This document shows positions 1-7,916 of a stretch of 35,971 nt of DNA, piece by piece. A program made the position numbers and the translations under genes. Below the pieces are notes generated by a model. It was not told the origin of the DNA. It saw nothing but the letters and a program-made list of their open reading frames with translations, and did not search any database. Position 1 is the first letter of the stretch. Each line of letters starts with the position of its first letter. The DNA is from Bacteroidota bacterium (GTDB taxonomy: Bacteria > Bacteroidota > Bacteroidia > Bacteroidales > NBLH01): assembly GCA_025361565.1 (NCBI GenBank), contig JANYKN010000093.1:1-35971 (forward strand), written 5' to 3'.

Positions 1-65
1 TCAGAGTCTTCATTGAAAAAATTAATCATGCTTTCAGATTGTATTTTAGCGTTTAATCCTTTCAT
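1..65 (-). CDS. partial gene downstream of the Argonaute gene, runs off the left edge
   Basis: An ATG at 65 opens a reading frame that continues to the window edge; the visible product begins MKGLNAKIQSES and then MINFFNEDS. It lies 103 bases downstream of the Argonaute stop codon, on the same strand. About 22 residues are visible, too few to assign a family. Long-B Argonautes are known to be paired with effector genes (nuclease, Sir2 or membrane proteins), so position makes this the candidate partner; that is inference only. A promoter-like box and a perfect inverted repeat lie in front of it, so it may be expressed separately from the Argonaute gene. Confidence 0.5.
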   Translation of the reverse strand, partial: MKGLNAKIQSESMINFFNEDS

Positions 66-87
66 TTCTATTTGATTTACAATTATA

Positions 88-132
88 CAAATATAAACAT
101 TATTGGCAGTAAATTAAAAAACTGCCAATAAT
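88..132 (-). promoter_or_regulatory. inverted repeat plus -7 box between Argonaute and the next gene
   Basis: Perfect 12-bp arms ATTATTGGCAGT (99-110) and ACTGCCAATAAT (121-132) are separated by 10 A/T bases. Immediately downstream on the minus strand is TATATTTG (95-88), matching the Bacteroidota -7 consensus TAnnTTTG, about 23 bases before the ATG at 65. The palindrome would cover the -33 region, as an operator would. It could also act as a weak terminator for the Argonaute gene, although the bases that follow are only moderately T-rich. Confidence 0.5.
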
Positions 133-168
133 TTCATAAATCCTCTTTTACATTAAAAAAACGATTAT

Positions 169-2274
169 TTACAAAAACCACAAACTGTTTTGTCCAAATG
201 AAGGAATAAAGTCACTTTCGAAATGGGTGAATATTTCTGCAACCATTGCAGGATATTTGATTGTTACAGGTAAGTTTTGCTGGCTTATCGATTTCCAATA
301 CATACGACTAAATTGATATACCTGATCGATAATCTCATTTATTGCTTTATCATCATTAATCAGTTCCTGATTGGTTGAATTTATTGAAAGCTTTATCGGA
401 AATGGGTATTCATTCCCTTTTACTTTGGTGTCAGACTTATATCTGGTATTGTTACATAAAAGAAACTGATTTCTTCCAATGTTATAAAATGAACCGCTTA
501 AAGGCATTAATTCCGGACTGGATTTATCGAATAAAATGAGGTGCTTGCTTTCGGTTTTATTGATGGATACTATTACAACCGGAATATTAAGCCCCAGCTG
601 ATTAAGCATTTCAACTATTGGTTCAAGTTCTTTGTGACCCATTGTTTTATAGAAATGAATAATCAACCTGTCTGCCTTTTTGAATTTCTGAATATATGTT
701 TTTACTGCTTTTTCAATGGAACCTGTTAATTGAAACATCTCAGATTTGCAATGACACTCAAATTCCTGAAAATGACCATCGTTTGAAAAACAAAATGCAC
801 TCCCAATATACCTATTTAAACAGTTATTTGATTTGAAAGCACCAATACCAACTATTAATTCATTTTTAACAGCACGTTTCAAACGCCAGGGAACTGCATT
901 GAGTTTTGCTATAATTGCGATGTAGAGATTAGGTAAGCTATACCTGAAATCTACTTTATTAATCGTATCTTTTTCAATTACCTGTGAAGTAATACCATAT
1001 TTTAATAATTCTTCCTTAATCTGATAGTAAAATTTGAGTTGAGTTGGATTTGATTTATCTTTCGCATAGGGGCTTATATAAAGAGCGCAATAAGTGATAT
1101 TTTCAGGAAATTTAGTATTTTTAAGTTTATCCCGTATTTCGGGTAAAGGATTTTCTAAATTATCAAACGGAATAGATTTGTTCTTGTCAACAAAAAAATT
1201 TAAACGGGCATATTTTAATAAACCTGCTGATTTTAAATTCATTCCTTCAAATATATATGGAACTTCGCCTTTAAAATACCTTATCAATAATTTACCAGTT
1301 TCAATGTCCTCGCGATGGATTATGAAGAAAAAAGAGATATGTTTTGGTGTTGGTAACTGATAGGGACCATTTTCTTTAATCCCTTTGTTGGGGTTAATGT
1401 CAGTGGCTTCATTACCAAAAACCAATTCATTACAACCAGGGGTTGTACTTTTAATATCTCTATTATAAATCTTATAAAAACCTTTATCATCGATGGGAAA
1501 TACGCTTTTAAAATCATCCCTATTCAAATAAGTTTCGTAGAAACTGGCAATGCTATCGTAATACTTTTTGTATTTGTAAGTAGTCTTCCTGCACTCGAAT
1601 GAGAATTCAAGCTGTTTGCAAAGGTTGTAATTAAGTACTGGAAAAATATTCTCCTTATCTAAAAGAATAACCTCTGTGAGTTTTTCATAATTGTATACAC
1701 GTTTTTTATAAACCACTTTATTTATCATGGCTGTTGATAAATCTAATTCTGTATAACTTTTCCTGAAAACTTTTGATATTCCGTCGAACGATATGACTAA
1801 CTCTGGTTGATTCGAAATTACAGCAAGCTGGTTTTTAATTGAGAATTTATTGTATACTTCAAAATCTTCAGAAGATTGATTTTCATCCAAAAGCCACAAT
1901 TCATTGTCTTTTACGAAGTTTGAATTGATAATATCAACTTTGTCCTGGAAATAATTGAAAAGTAGAAAATTATAATAATGCTTGGCAAATCTTCTGGCTT
2001 TTACCAGATTGATATTAATCAATTTTCCGTTTTCCAGATTTGTAGAAAAATCGGAATATAGGTATTGGGTTGGAATTCCTTCCAATTCAGGGAAAAACTC
2101 GCATACATCAGAATCAAATTCATTAACATTGATAGGAGTTAAACCATCGGATTTATCGATGAAAAAATTAAACTCTTTCTCTTCTACTGGCGGTTTAAAA
2201 GGAACAACGTTGATTTCAAAGTTTTTTGCCGTCATATTGAAAACTTTTAAAGCATTAAAAGACAATTTAATCAA
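169..2274 (-). CDS. long prokaryotic Argonaute, catalytically inactive PIWI (long-B type)
   Basis: Guide-binding Argonaute. Numbering from the TTG at 2274 (701 aa): N/L1 region about 1-165 with the PELVISFDGISKV segment at 157-169; a short PAZ-like region about 170-300; L2; a MID domain around 415-465 with candidate 5'-phosphate pocket residues Y417, K420, Q431 and K457 (KLNAVPW); and PIWI from 472 to the end. The first catalytic Asp of PIWI is replaced: VGIG (G478) stands where nucleases have VGID. The second Asp site reads LIIHFYK with no Asp. The C-terminus LWFL is typical of pAgos. The only in-frame starts are TTG 2274 and ATG 2235 (688 aa); the extra residues LSFNALKVF resemble an Ago first strand, so the long form is kept, with doubt. 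Known long-B pAgos bind guide and target without cutting and act through partners. The gene is cargo of a tRNA-integrated element. Confidence 0.88.
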   Translation of the reverse strand: MIKLSFNALKVFNMTAKNFEINVVPFKPPVEEKEFNFFIDKSDGLTPINVNEFDSDVCEFFPELEGIPTQYLYSDFSTNLENGKLININLVKARRFAKHYYNFLLFNYFQDKVDIINSNFVKDNELWLLDENQSSEDFEVYNKFSIKNQLAVISNQPELVISFDGISKVFRKSYTELDLSTAMINKVVYKKRVYNYEKLTEVILLDKENIFPVLNYNLCKQLEFSFECRKTTYKYKKYYDSIASFYETYLNRDDFKSVFPIDDKGFYKIYNRDIKSTTPGCNELVFGNEATDINPNKGIKENGPYQLPTPKHISFFFIIHREDIETGKLLIRYFKGEVPYIFEGMNLKSAGLLKYARLNFFVDKNKSIPFDNLENPLPEIRDKLKNTKFPENITYCALYISPYAKDKSNPTQLKFYYQIKEELLKYGITSQVIEKDTINKVDFRYSLPNLYIAIIAKLNAVPWRLKRAVKNELIVGIGAFKSNNCLNRYIGSAFCFSNDGHFQEFECHCKSEMFQLTGSIEKAVKTYIQKFKKADRLIIHFYKTMGHKELEPIVEMLNQLGLNIPVVIVSINKTESKHLILFDKSSPELMPLSGSFYNIGRNQFLLCNNTRYKSDTKVKGNEYPFPIKLSINSTNQELINDDKAINEIIDQVYQFSRMYWKSISQQNLPVTIKYPAMVAEIFTHFESDFIPSFGQNSLWFL

Positions 2275-2720
2275 ATCAAATAATTAGGCTAAAAAATAAT
2301 TGCCTCTGCATTGTTTTTCTAATTCCCTCTTTCTTTGTGCTTTGTAATTAGCTTAGAACAGCCCTTCTATGTCCCTTCTCTTTCTTTATTAGTTGATGTA
2401 TTCCTAGGATAATTCCATAAAAATTAAGTAGTGTTGTCAACAAAACACCAATTTCATCGTTATGCTCGTCTGAAAAATGCTCATTTATGAAATATAAACT
2501 CCGCTTTTTCAGACTTCCCAAGCCTTGAACTTGGCGTTTTCTTATCCAACAATGTGTTTTTGCCTGAATTAAGAATACAAACTAAAAACTTAAAAATACT
2601 TCTATTAAGTCTAATACAGTGTCTTCTTAAGGATTATTAAGATTTATTAATGAATGTAAACATATATCAACTGTAGTATTTAGCTTATGTAAAAGCAAGA
2701 ATAATAAAGGTTTGCACAGA
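2275..2720. other. structured intergenic gap between Argonaute and DUF3987 genes
   Basis: No convincing gene. The best structure is an inverted repeat GTCTGAAAAATGC (2468-2480) and GCTTTTTCAGAC (2503-2514), a 12-bp stem with one bulge. Around it are short inverted pieces such as CAAGCCTTGAACTTG (near 2520) and GTGTTGTCAACAAAACAC (near 2431). A minus-strand frame of about 80 codons is open across 2353-2585 but has no ATG. It may be a remnant of a small mobile repeat or a structured RNA. The Argonaute promoter must lie at the low end, but no clear TAnnTTTG box was found there. Confidence 0.4.
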
Positions 2721-2808
2721 TACAAAGCATACAAAGTATGCAAAGTGTACAAAGTGCAAAGTGTTATTTTTGTAAACCTTACACGGTTTGCACACTTTGC
2801 ACGGTTTG
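2721..2808. repeat. 9-bp direct repeats (iteron-like) flanking the DUF3987 stop codon
   Basis: Four complete tandem 9-mers TACAAAGCA, TACAAAGTA, TGCAAAGTG, TACAAAGTG at 2721-2756, then a partial CAAAGTG at 2757-2763 (consensus TRCAAAGYR). After an 18-base gap, related 9-mers run in the opposite orientation at 2782-2808: CACGGTTTG, CACACTTTG, CACGGTTTG. These three encode the repetitive C-terminus VQTVQSVQTV of the neighbouring protein. Tandem short repeats beside replication genes are typical of initiator-binding iterons; a role as the element's origin is inference. Confidence 0.7.
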
Positions 2809-4653
2809 CACAGTTGCCTTTTTATAGTGACCATAAGTATTTGCCCTTTCTAAATATTTACCAATGAAAGATTTAAGATATTTATCGGCTGTGCGTTCTG
2901 ATATTTCTAATGTTTTTGCAACGTCAATCGCCTGTTGTCGTGAAAATTCATTTGGTAATTGTTCAAAGAATTTGGTTTTCATATTGTCTGCAACCATGTC
3001 TGGGTTGTTTGATTTGATATACAAAAACATTTTTTTTGAATGTTGCAAAAGAATGTCAATGATTTGCTTTGTATTTTCAAAGTCGATATTATCACAATAC
3101 AAAGGACTGGCTAATTCTGTTGTTTCAAAAATCCGCATTGTTGAAAGTATCATTGCAATTCTAAAAAAGATTAAGCCTAATCGACGAACTGAAGCGACAG
3201 CTTCATCACCCAATAAGCTTATAAAATCAGCCTGGTTTTTCTCAAAATATTGATTGAATTGTATTTGCTGACTGTCGGTGAATAGAAATTCAATTTCATT
3301 TGATTTTTTAAACTCCTGATATAGTATATAGAAACGCTCTCCTAATTTGTTAAAATATTCATCAAAACCATTGTTGGTTTGCTTTTGGAATACATTGTTC
3401 CAAATTGGAACCAATGTAAAACTATAAAACATAAAACGAGAGAATAAACCGTTTTCGGTATCTGGAATTAAGGTCAAAATTTGTTTTGGTGTTCCTGTCA
3501 GTACTGCAGAAAGTTTTGGTTTTAAAATGTCCACATATTCGCGGTTTGTTCTCCGGTAATATGAAATGGTTTCGTGATGAAAAGCTTTTCTAAACCCATC
3601 GGAATAATCACCATAATCGGATTTGAAGGAATTTGCTAACGTGTCGCCTTCTGTTTCAAAGATTATTCCCCTCCCTTCATTGTCATTTATTAATTGAAAA
3701 GCTCCTGTTGAGCTAATATTTGCAGGGATAAACAAAAGTTTTGTTGGTGGCTCTTTGGGCTTTTCAGTATCTGGATTTTTGTTTTTCTCCAGGTTGTAAA
3801 CGACGGTATCCCTATTAAACAAGCTCATCATTTCTTTACCCAATGCTTTTAAATCTTCGTGAATGTGATTTATTAAGTTTTTGCAATATTTTAATGAACC
3901 TTTCCCTGCACTTGCCGGAGCTGTTACATATAAATACAAATTTGGAAAAACTTTGTCGTTGTTATAATAACCGTAAACCTTATCTAAACAGGTGCTCAAA
4001 GCAGTTATAGTGCCTAATAAAACGATGTCTTTTTCCCTGTCGGATTTAAAAACTTTACAAACGTCATAAAGATATGTTGGTAAATTATCATACACAGATT
4101 TTGGAAAAACAGGCGTTTCATCAGACTTTAATTCATTTATATGGTTTGATGGAGCATCCACTTTTGATTTATTATATTTTGTAAAAGTGGTAAAAGTGGA
4201 TGGTTCATCATTTTTTTCCTTTTCTATGTTATTTTGATTAGCTGGCTTTACTGTATTTATTGGTTTTACAATGTTTACGGGTTTGATGTCAATCCCTGAA
4301 TTTTTAGCGATTTCGAAGAAAGAGCGTATGGTAACCCCAGAGCGTTGTGATTTTAAACATTTGTCGAACTGTTTATTACAAACCGTTTGGTTAAAGCCGT
4401 TGTAAAAACGGCTTACCCTGATAAAATAATCCCTTCCTTGTTCGCCAAATTCTGAAGAAAAAGCAAATCCAATTTTCAACCAGGTTTCGTAATTTTCGGT
4501 TATATCGGTTTGGCTTTTCTCAATTTCGGAAATTACTTTAAGAACATCTTCGTTTTGATTGCTAGTATTGCGTACTGGAATTTTAGGCTGAGAATTCTTT
4601 TTAACTTCAGCATTTTTCCAATGGTCCGGGTTAAAATTTTTCTTAGCACACAT
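2779..4653 (-). CDS. DUF3987 family primase-helicase-like protein with PriCT_2-type N-terminus
   Basis: Replication protein of the mobile element (624 aa). Residues about 37-122 resemble a primase C-terminal 2 domain (TWLKIGFAFSSEFGEQGRDYF). A low-complexity linker about 124-165 contains repeated VKP motifs. Residues about 183-560 match DUF3987: a Walker-A-like APASAGKGS at 245-253, acidic IIFETEGDT at 330-338, VLTGTP at 384-389 and FSRF with a candidate Arg finger at 404-407. A small winged-helix-like tail covers about 565-605. It overlaps the upstream primase gene by 11 bases, so the two are probably translationally coupled. In Bacteroidota elements such pairs are found beside integrase and excisionase genes. 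The last ten residues are encoded by the 9-bp repeats. Confidence 0.8.
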   Translation of the reverse strand: MCAKKNFNPDHWKNAEVKKNSQPKIPVRNTSNQNEDVLKVISEIEKSQTDITENYETWLKIGFAFSSEFGEQGRDYFIRVSRFYNGFNQTVCNKQFDKCLKSQRSGVTIRSFFEIAKNSGIDIKPVNIVKPINTVKPANQNNIEKEKNDEPSTFTTFTKYNKSKVDAPSNHINELKSDETPVFPKSVYDNLPTYLYDVCKVFKSDREKDIVLLGTITALSTCLDKVYGYYNNDKVFPNLYLYVTAPASAGKGSLKYCKNLINHIHEDLKALGKEMMSLFNRDTVVYNLEKNKNPDTEKPKEPPTKLLFIPANISSTGAFQLINDNEGRGIIFETEGDTLANSFKSDYGDYSDGFRKAFHHETISYYRRTNREYVDILKPKLSAVLTGTPKQILTLIPDTENGLFSRFMFYSFTLVPIWNNVFQKQTNNGFDEYFNKLGERFYILYQEFKKSNEIEFLFTDSQQIQFNQYFEKNQADFISLLGDEAVASVRRLGLIFFRIAMILSTMRIFETTELASPLYCDNIDFENTKQIIDILLQHSKKMFLYIKSNNPDMVADNMKTKFFEQLPNEFSRQQAIDVAKTLEISERTADKYLKSFIGKYLERANTYGHYKKATVQTVQSVQTV

Positions 4654-5593
4654 ATTTCAGGTATTTTGGGTTTATAAAAACATTTTTGTCGTGAGCCAAA
4701 AAACAAGCTCTTGCAACATCCTTTCCGGATTTATCAATTTCTAAATTGTATATGGAAGCGATGTATCCACGAATACCCTCAAAATAATCAGTGTGTGTAT
4801 AATTGTTGATATCAATTGAAACTATCCATTTTAAGCCGTCGCCAGACGGCGAATAAAATAAAAGCTCGGTTTCAAAATAGTCGTCCTTTAATAAGTTGGT
4901 TCTAAGCCTGTCCAAATCCTGAACGTGGTCAAAATCAATGGTTATTAACTCGGAGTGCATTAATAATGAGCTGTTTTCACGTTTTGTGAATGTTCCTGAA
5001 AAAGTAACGTAATCGAAGTTTGAAGCTTTGTATTTACGAGCTTCCGTTTTATCAGTAAATGCCCTTAATTTATTTGTGGATTGTTTGAAGCTGTCTCCTT
5101 TTATTAACTGGTATACATCAATCAGATTCACTACTTTATCCGGTTTTGTATTTATAACTGGTTTACTGAAGTAGCTAAATTCAGGAATTGTTAAAAGTTC
5201 TTCCAAAGTTAGAACTTCAGGCATGAAATCAAATTGTGATTCTTGTGAAGAATAACCATAAAAACTTCTTTTCCTGTCTAAATTTAGATTTAATTCTTCA
5301 TTCAACCTTTTGAGTAAATCATCACCTGTGATTTTGTAATGAAGTTCGGCGAAGTCGAACGGATCACCTTTATACTCCATATTTTCGGTATCTTCAAATG
5401 TAAAAATCCAATCAACACATTTAATATTCAATGTTTTGTTTTTTGTTTGTGTGAATGGATTTTTAACAGGTTTGCATTCATTGCCAATTAAAGAAAGTAC
5501 GGTTTCACCTGGCAGATATTCTCTTAGTATGTGAGAATAAATTGTTAATCCGTAATGAGTTTTTCCGAGTATGCTGTTTTTATTGATATTCAT
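4643..5593 (-). CDS. archaeo-eukaryotic-type primase, BT4734/VirE-N-like
   Basis: Probable DNA primase of the element (316 aa). The C-terminal half carries archaeo-eukaryotic primase signatures: the metal-binding pair in TIDFDHV (D220, D222), the SPSGDGLKW motif at 248-256 and LAHDK near 299-303. The N-terminal 110 residues contain GDPFDFAELHYKITGDDLLKRL, resembling the accessory domain that precedes such primases in Bacteroidota elements. It starts inside the end of the upstream HTH gene (4-base ATGA overlap) and ends inside the start of the DUF3987 gene, giving a tight replication operon. The assignment rests on motifs; alternative names for the same family are VirE N-terminal domain or DUF3874-type neighbours. 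Confidence 0.7.
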   Translation of the reverse strand: MNINKNSILGKTHYGLTIYSHILREYLPGETVLSLIGNECKPVKNPFTQTKNKTLNIKCVDWIFTFEDTENMEYKGDPFDFAELHYKITGDDLLKRLNEELNLNLDRKRSFYGYSSQESQFDFMPEVLTLEELLTIPEFSYFSKPVINTKPDKVVNLIDVYQLIKGDSFKQSTNKLRAFTDKTEARKYKASNFDYVTFSGTFTKRENSSLLMHSELITIDFDHVQDLDRLRTNLLKDDYFETELLFYSPSGDGLKWIVSIDINNYTHTDYFEGIRGYIASIYNLEIDKSGKDVARACFLAHDKNVFINPKYLKYVC

Positions 5594-5904
5594 TGAATTG
5601 AATTTTTAGAGGTTTTCACATGTTCATTACCAAAGGTCCTGGAGTAATTTTTTTCTAATAATTCCTGGATGTCAGCCACTTTATAGTAAAATTTGCCGTT
5701 AATCCGTGAAAAAGGCAATGTTCTACTATCCCTGAGTTTTTGCAGACTTCGTTTACTGATATGCAGAAGCAATAAAACTTCTTGACTATCAAGCCAGGTA
5801 CCTGCCAAATGGCAGGGAACCGGCTTTGTAATTTTGTCAAGTGATATTTTGATTTCTTCTAATTCAGTGCGAAATGAATTAAGAATTTGCAAAATATCGT
5901 TCAT
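5590..5904 (-). CDS. helix-turn-helix (HTH_17/excisionase-like) protein
   Basis: A 104-aa protein with a short N-terminal helix (ILNSFRTELEEIKISLDKI) followed by a MerR/Xis-type DNA-binding domain at about 36-90 (WLDSQEVLLLLHISKRSLQ, then LPFSRINGKFYYKVADI). This is the HTH_17 arrangement common in excisionases and element regulators of Bacteroidota. Its ATG overlaps the upstream stop by one base (TAATG), and its stop overlaps the primase start (ATGA). Likely excisionase or replication regulator; which of the two HTH proteins does which cannot be told. Confidence 0.75.
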   Translation of the reverse strand: MNDILQILNSFRTELEEIKISLDKITKPVPCHLAGTWLDSQEVLLLLHISKRSLQKLRDSRTLPFSRINGKFYYKVADIQELLEKNYSRTFGNEHVKTSKNSIQ

Positions 5905-6209
5905 TACCTAATCCTTCCTTTTTTCATTAAGTACTCGTCTGCCTGCTGTTCTATGTCGGCGTGTGATGCATGGCGGTTTGTCAACAACCATTTATCTAAT
6001 TCAGGTCTGTTGAAATAGACTTTCTTACCGTTTGGCTTGTAAAATGGAATTGTTCCCGAACTTGTAAGTTTATACAAGTGAGATTGTGAAATTTCTAAAT
6101 ATTCAGCGGCTTCAATAATTGTAAGTACTTCTTTCTTAAGTAGGCTAAGTTCTCTCAGAAGTTTTTCAATGTTTTCAAGCCTGTCTAAAATAATTTGTTC
6201 ATTATTCAT
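5904..6209 (-). CDS. helix-turn-helix (HTH_17/excisionase-like) protein, first gene of the operon
   Basis: A 101-aa protein starting MNNEQIILDRLENIEKLL, with an HTH_17 domain at about 26-80 (TIIEAAEYLEISQSHLYKL, TIPFYKPNGKKVYFNRPEL). The frame is open further upstream to 6272, but that extension is hydrophobic and unlike the family, so ATG 6209 is preferred. Similar layout to the next gene, so the two are probably diverged relatives. First of four overlapping genes (HTH, HTH, primase, DUF3987). Its upstream gap contains the terminator of the preceding gene. Confidence 0.75.
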   Translation of the reverse strand: MNNEQIILDRLENIEKLLRELSLLKKEVLTIIEAAEYLEISQSHLYKLTSSGTIPFYKPNGKKVYFNRPELDKWLLTNRHASHADIEQQADEYLMKKGRIR

Positions 6210-6327
6210 CGTTAATATAATTAATAGAGTAAAAAGCAATGTGATTAATTGCCGCCTTTTAGATTTAACCAAAGATTAAGGCGAAAAACTCTGATTGAAT
6301 CTGAAGCAAAGTAATGATGAATAGAGC

Positions 6328-6364
6328 AAAAAAAACAGTTGCAGCGGGTTGTGCAACCCCCTGC
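6328..6364 (-). terminator. rho-independent terminator of the RteC-like gene
   Basis: On the minus strand, GCAGGGGGTTG and CAACCCGCTGC (6364-6341) form a GC-rich hairpin with one mismatch. It is followed within a few bases by eight T (6335-6328). It begins 32 bases after the stop codon at 6396. Confidence 0.8.
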
Positions 6365-6395
6365 TAAAAATAAGAATAACAACTAATTAGATGGT

Positions 6396-7880
6396 TTATT
6401 TTTCTTTTAATTTCCGATTTTGGCTTCTTAAATCAACAAGTTTTGTATCCCAATAATCGAGTGCATTAAATTCCGGGGTATCGAATTTATTCTTTATGCT
6501 GTTTTGAGATAATTCAGAAGACTTTTTTGATTCAAAAACTATAGAAATTGCTTTAAACAAATCCATTTTTGTTTTGGGATTAAGAATTTTTTCTTCAACG
6601 AATAATCTGAATATCAAAGCAAGTTCACCAACATTTAAAGATGTTGGAATTTTGGAAAGGTTATTATTTTTAAGTTTTGAAAAGTCGATGTGCTGATTTG
6701 ATTTATAAAATTCTTCCTGGTGTTTTAGCCAACTTTTGATTTTGCCAGGAATTGAATTTATTTCAATCCTTGGATGGATTTTGTTTTTGGAATCGATGAA
6801 CTTTAACTTTTCAGTATAACTAATTACCATTTCCAATTTCAAGATGGGGTTAAATTCTTCAATAATATTGGCAAGTATTGTGGTAGTTAAAGAATTAAAG
6901 GCACTTTTACAAAATTCAGGATTTATTAAGTTATCGTAATCCGTAGTAAAATCAGGATGATTCAAGTCTTTTAGAAATATGAGGTTTTCGAGCAATTGGA
7001 TTAATCCGATCAATTCAGTTTTATATTGTTCCAATTCTTGCATCGTTATTTGCAACTCGCTTAATTTACTTAATTCAACTTTGCAATTGTCAATATATTC
7101 AATTGCTTTATCATATTTGTATTCTTGATGATCTATAAATCTTTTTATCAGAAAACTAAAAAGATTGACATAATTGAAATTAAAAGGTTCTTCAGGTGGC
7201 TGAAAGTTAAATGTCCTGATAAAAAATGAATTAAATTCAAATGGTTCTGATGTAGTTAGCTCGGGAAATATTAAAATAATTTCAATGTAAAGTTTAGTTA
7301 GAAATTTGATTAATGTCGTTAAAACATAAGTATCTGATTTACATGTATTTATATCAAATTGATTATCAGTAAGTTGAATCTGTTTAGGTGAAATTATTAG
7401 CTTATTGGTTTCAGTAACTAAATACTTGATTTCTTTAAAGATACTATTTAGTGCGTGCTTTTTTGAATTAGTTGTTGAATTTGTAACAACTTCATATACT
7501 AAATCATGAAAAACAATAAAACTTGTGCTTTGAATCAAGTAATAATAAAAATGTGACTTTGAATTTAAGTACCCAGGATTAAGAACTTTTATTAATGGAT
7601 CTGAAAATGTGCCCGGATTTGGTAGTTCGAAATAAGAATTTGTTTCATATTCAAATATATCAATACTTGTATTTATGTTTGGTATTAATTGTTTTAAAAC
7701 TTTGTTTAAATTCTTTTTGTACTGATTAACTGAGCCTTGCGGATTAGTGAACTCTGGTAAAAGAAAATGACGAAATGCTTCGTCATTTTCGAATCCTTCT
7801 ATATTAGGTCGTAAATCGCCAAAAAGTATTTTATTAAAAATTGCCAGATTGCTTGTCATAAATTGAATTTTATAATGCAA
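6396..7880 (-). CDS. hypothetical protein of the element, possibly RteC-like
   Basis: A 494-aa soluble, Lys/Asn/Leu-rich, mostly helical protein with no signal peptide or membrane segment. The C-terminal 110 residues (LSKIPTSLNVGELALIFRLF, then a run ending in KLVDLRSQNRKL) weakly resemble the C-terminal part of RteC regulators of Bacteroides conjugative transposons. It lies 36 bases after the integrase gene on the same strand, where element-specific regulators often sit, and ends at its own terminator. The start could be ATG 7880 or ATG 7859 (MTSNLAIFNK). Function not recognised with confidence. Confidence 0.6.
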   Translation of the reverse strand: MHYKIQFMTSNLAIFNKILFGDLRPNIEGFENDEAFRHFLLPEFTNPQGSVNQYKKNLNKVLKQLIPNINTSIDIFEYETNSYFELPNPGTFSDPLIKVLNPGYLNSKSHFYYYLIQSTSFIVFHDLVYEVVTNSTTNSKKHALNSIFKEIKYLVTETNKLIISPKQIQLTDNQFDINTCKSDTYVLTTLIKFLTKLYIEIILIFPELTTSEPFEFNSFFIRTFNFQPPEEPFNFNYVNLFSFLIKRFIDHQEYKYDKAIEYIDNCKVELSKLSELQITMQELEQYKTELIGLIQLLENLIFLKDLNHPDFTTDYDNLINPEFCKSAFNSLTTTILANIIEEFNPILKLEMVISYTEKLKFIDSKNKIHPRIEINSIPGKIKSWLKHQEEFYKSNQHIDFSKLKNNNLSKIPTSLNVGELALIFRLFVEEKILNPKTKMDLFKAISIVFESKKSSELSQNSIKNKFDTPEFNALDYWDTKLVDLRSQNRKLKEK

Positions 7881-7916
7881 ACTGGATTTTATTACTCCAT
7901 ATTGCGGAGGGCAAAT

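Noticed and set aside
2274-2274. Argonaute as an active guide-directed nuclease
   Set aside because: First PIWI Asp is Gly and the second site has no Asp, so slicing is unlikely.
2353-2585. ATG-less minus-strand frame of about 80 codons between the DUF3987 and Argonaute genes
   Set aside because: No start codon, no recognised family and overlaps inverted repeats; kept only as a remark on the structured gap.
2721-2808. CRISPR array
   Set aside because: Repeats are 9 bases with no unique spacers; no cas genes are nearby.
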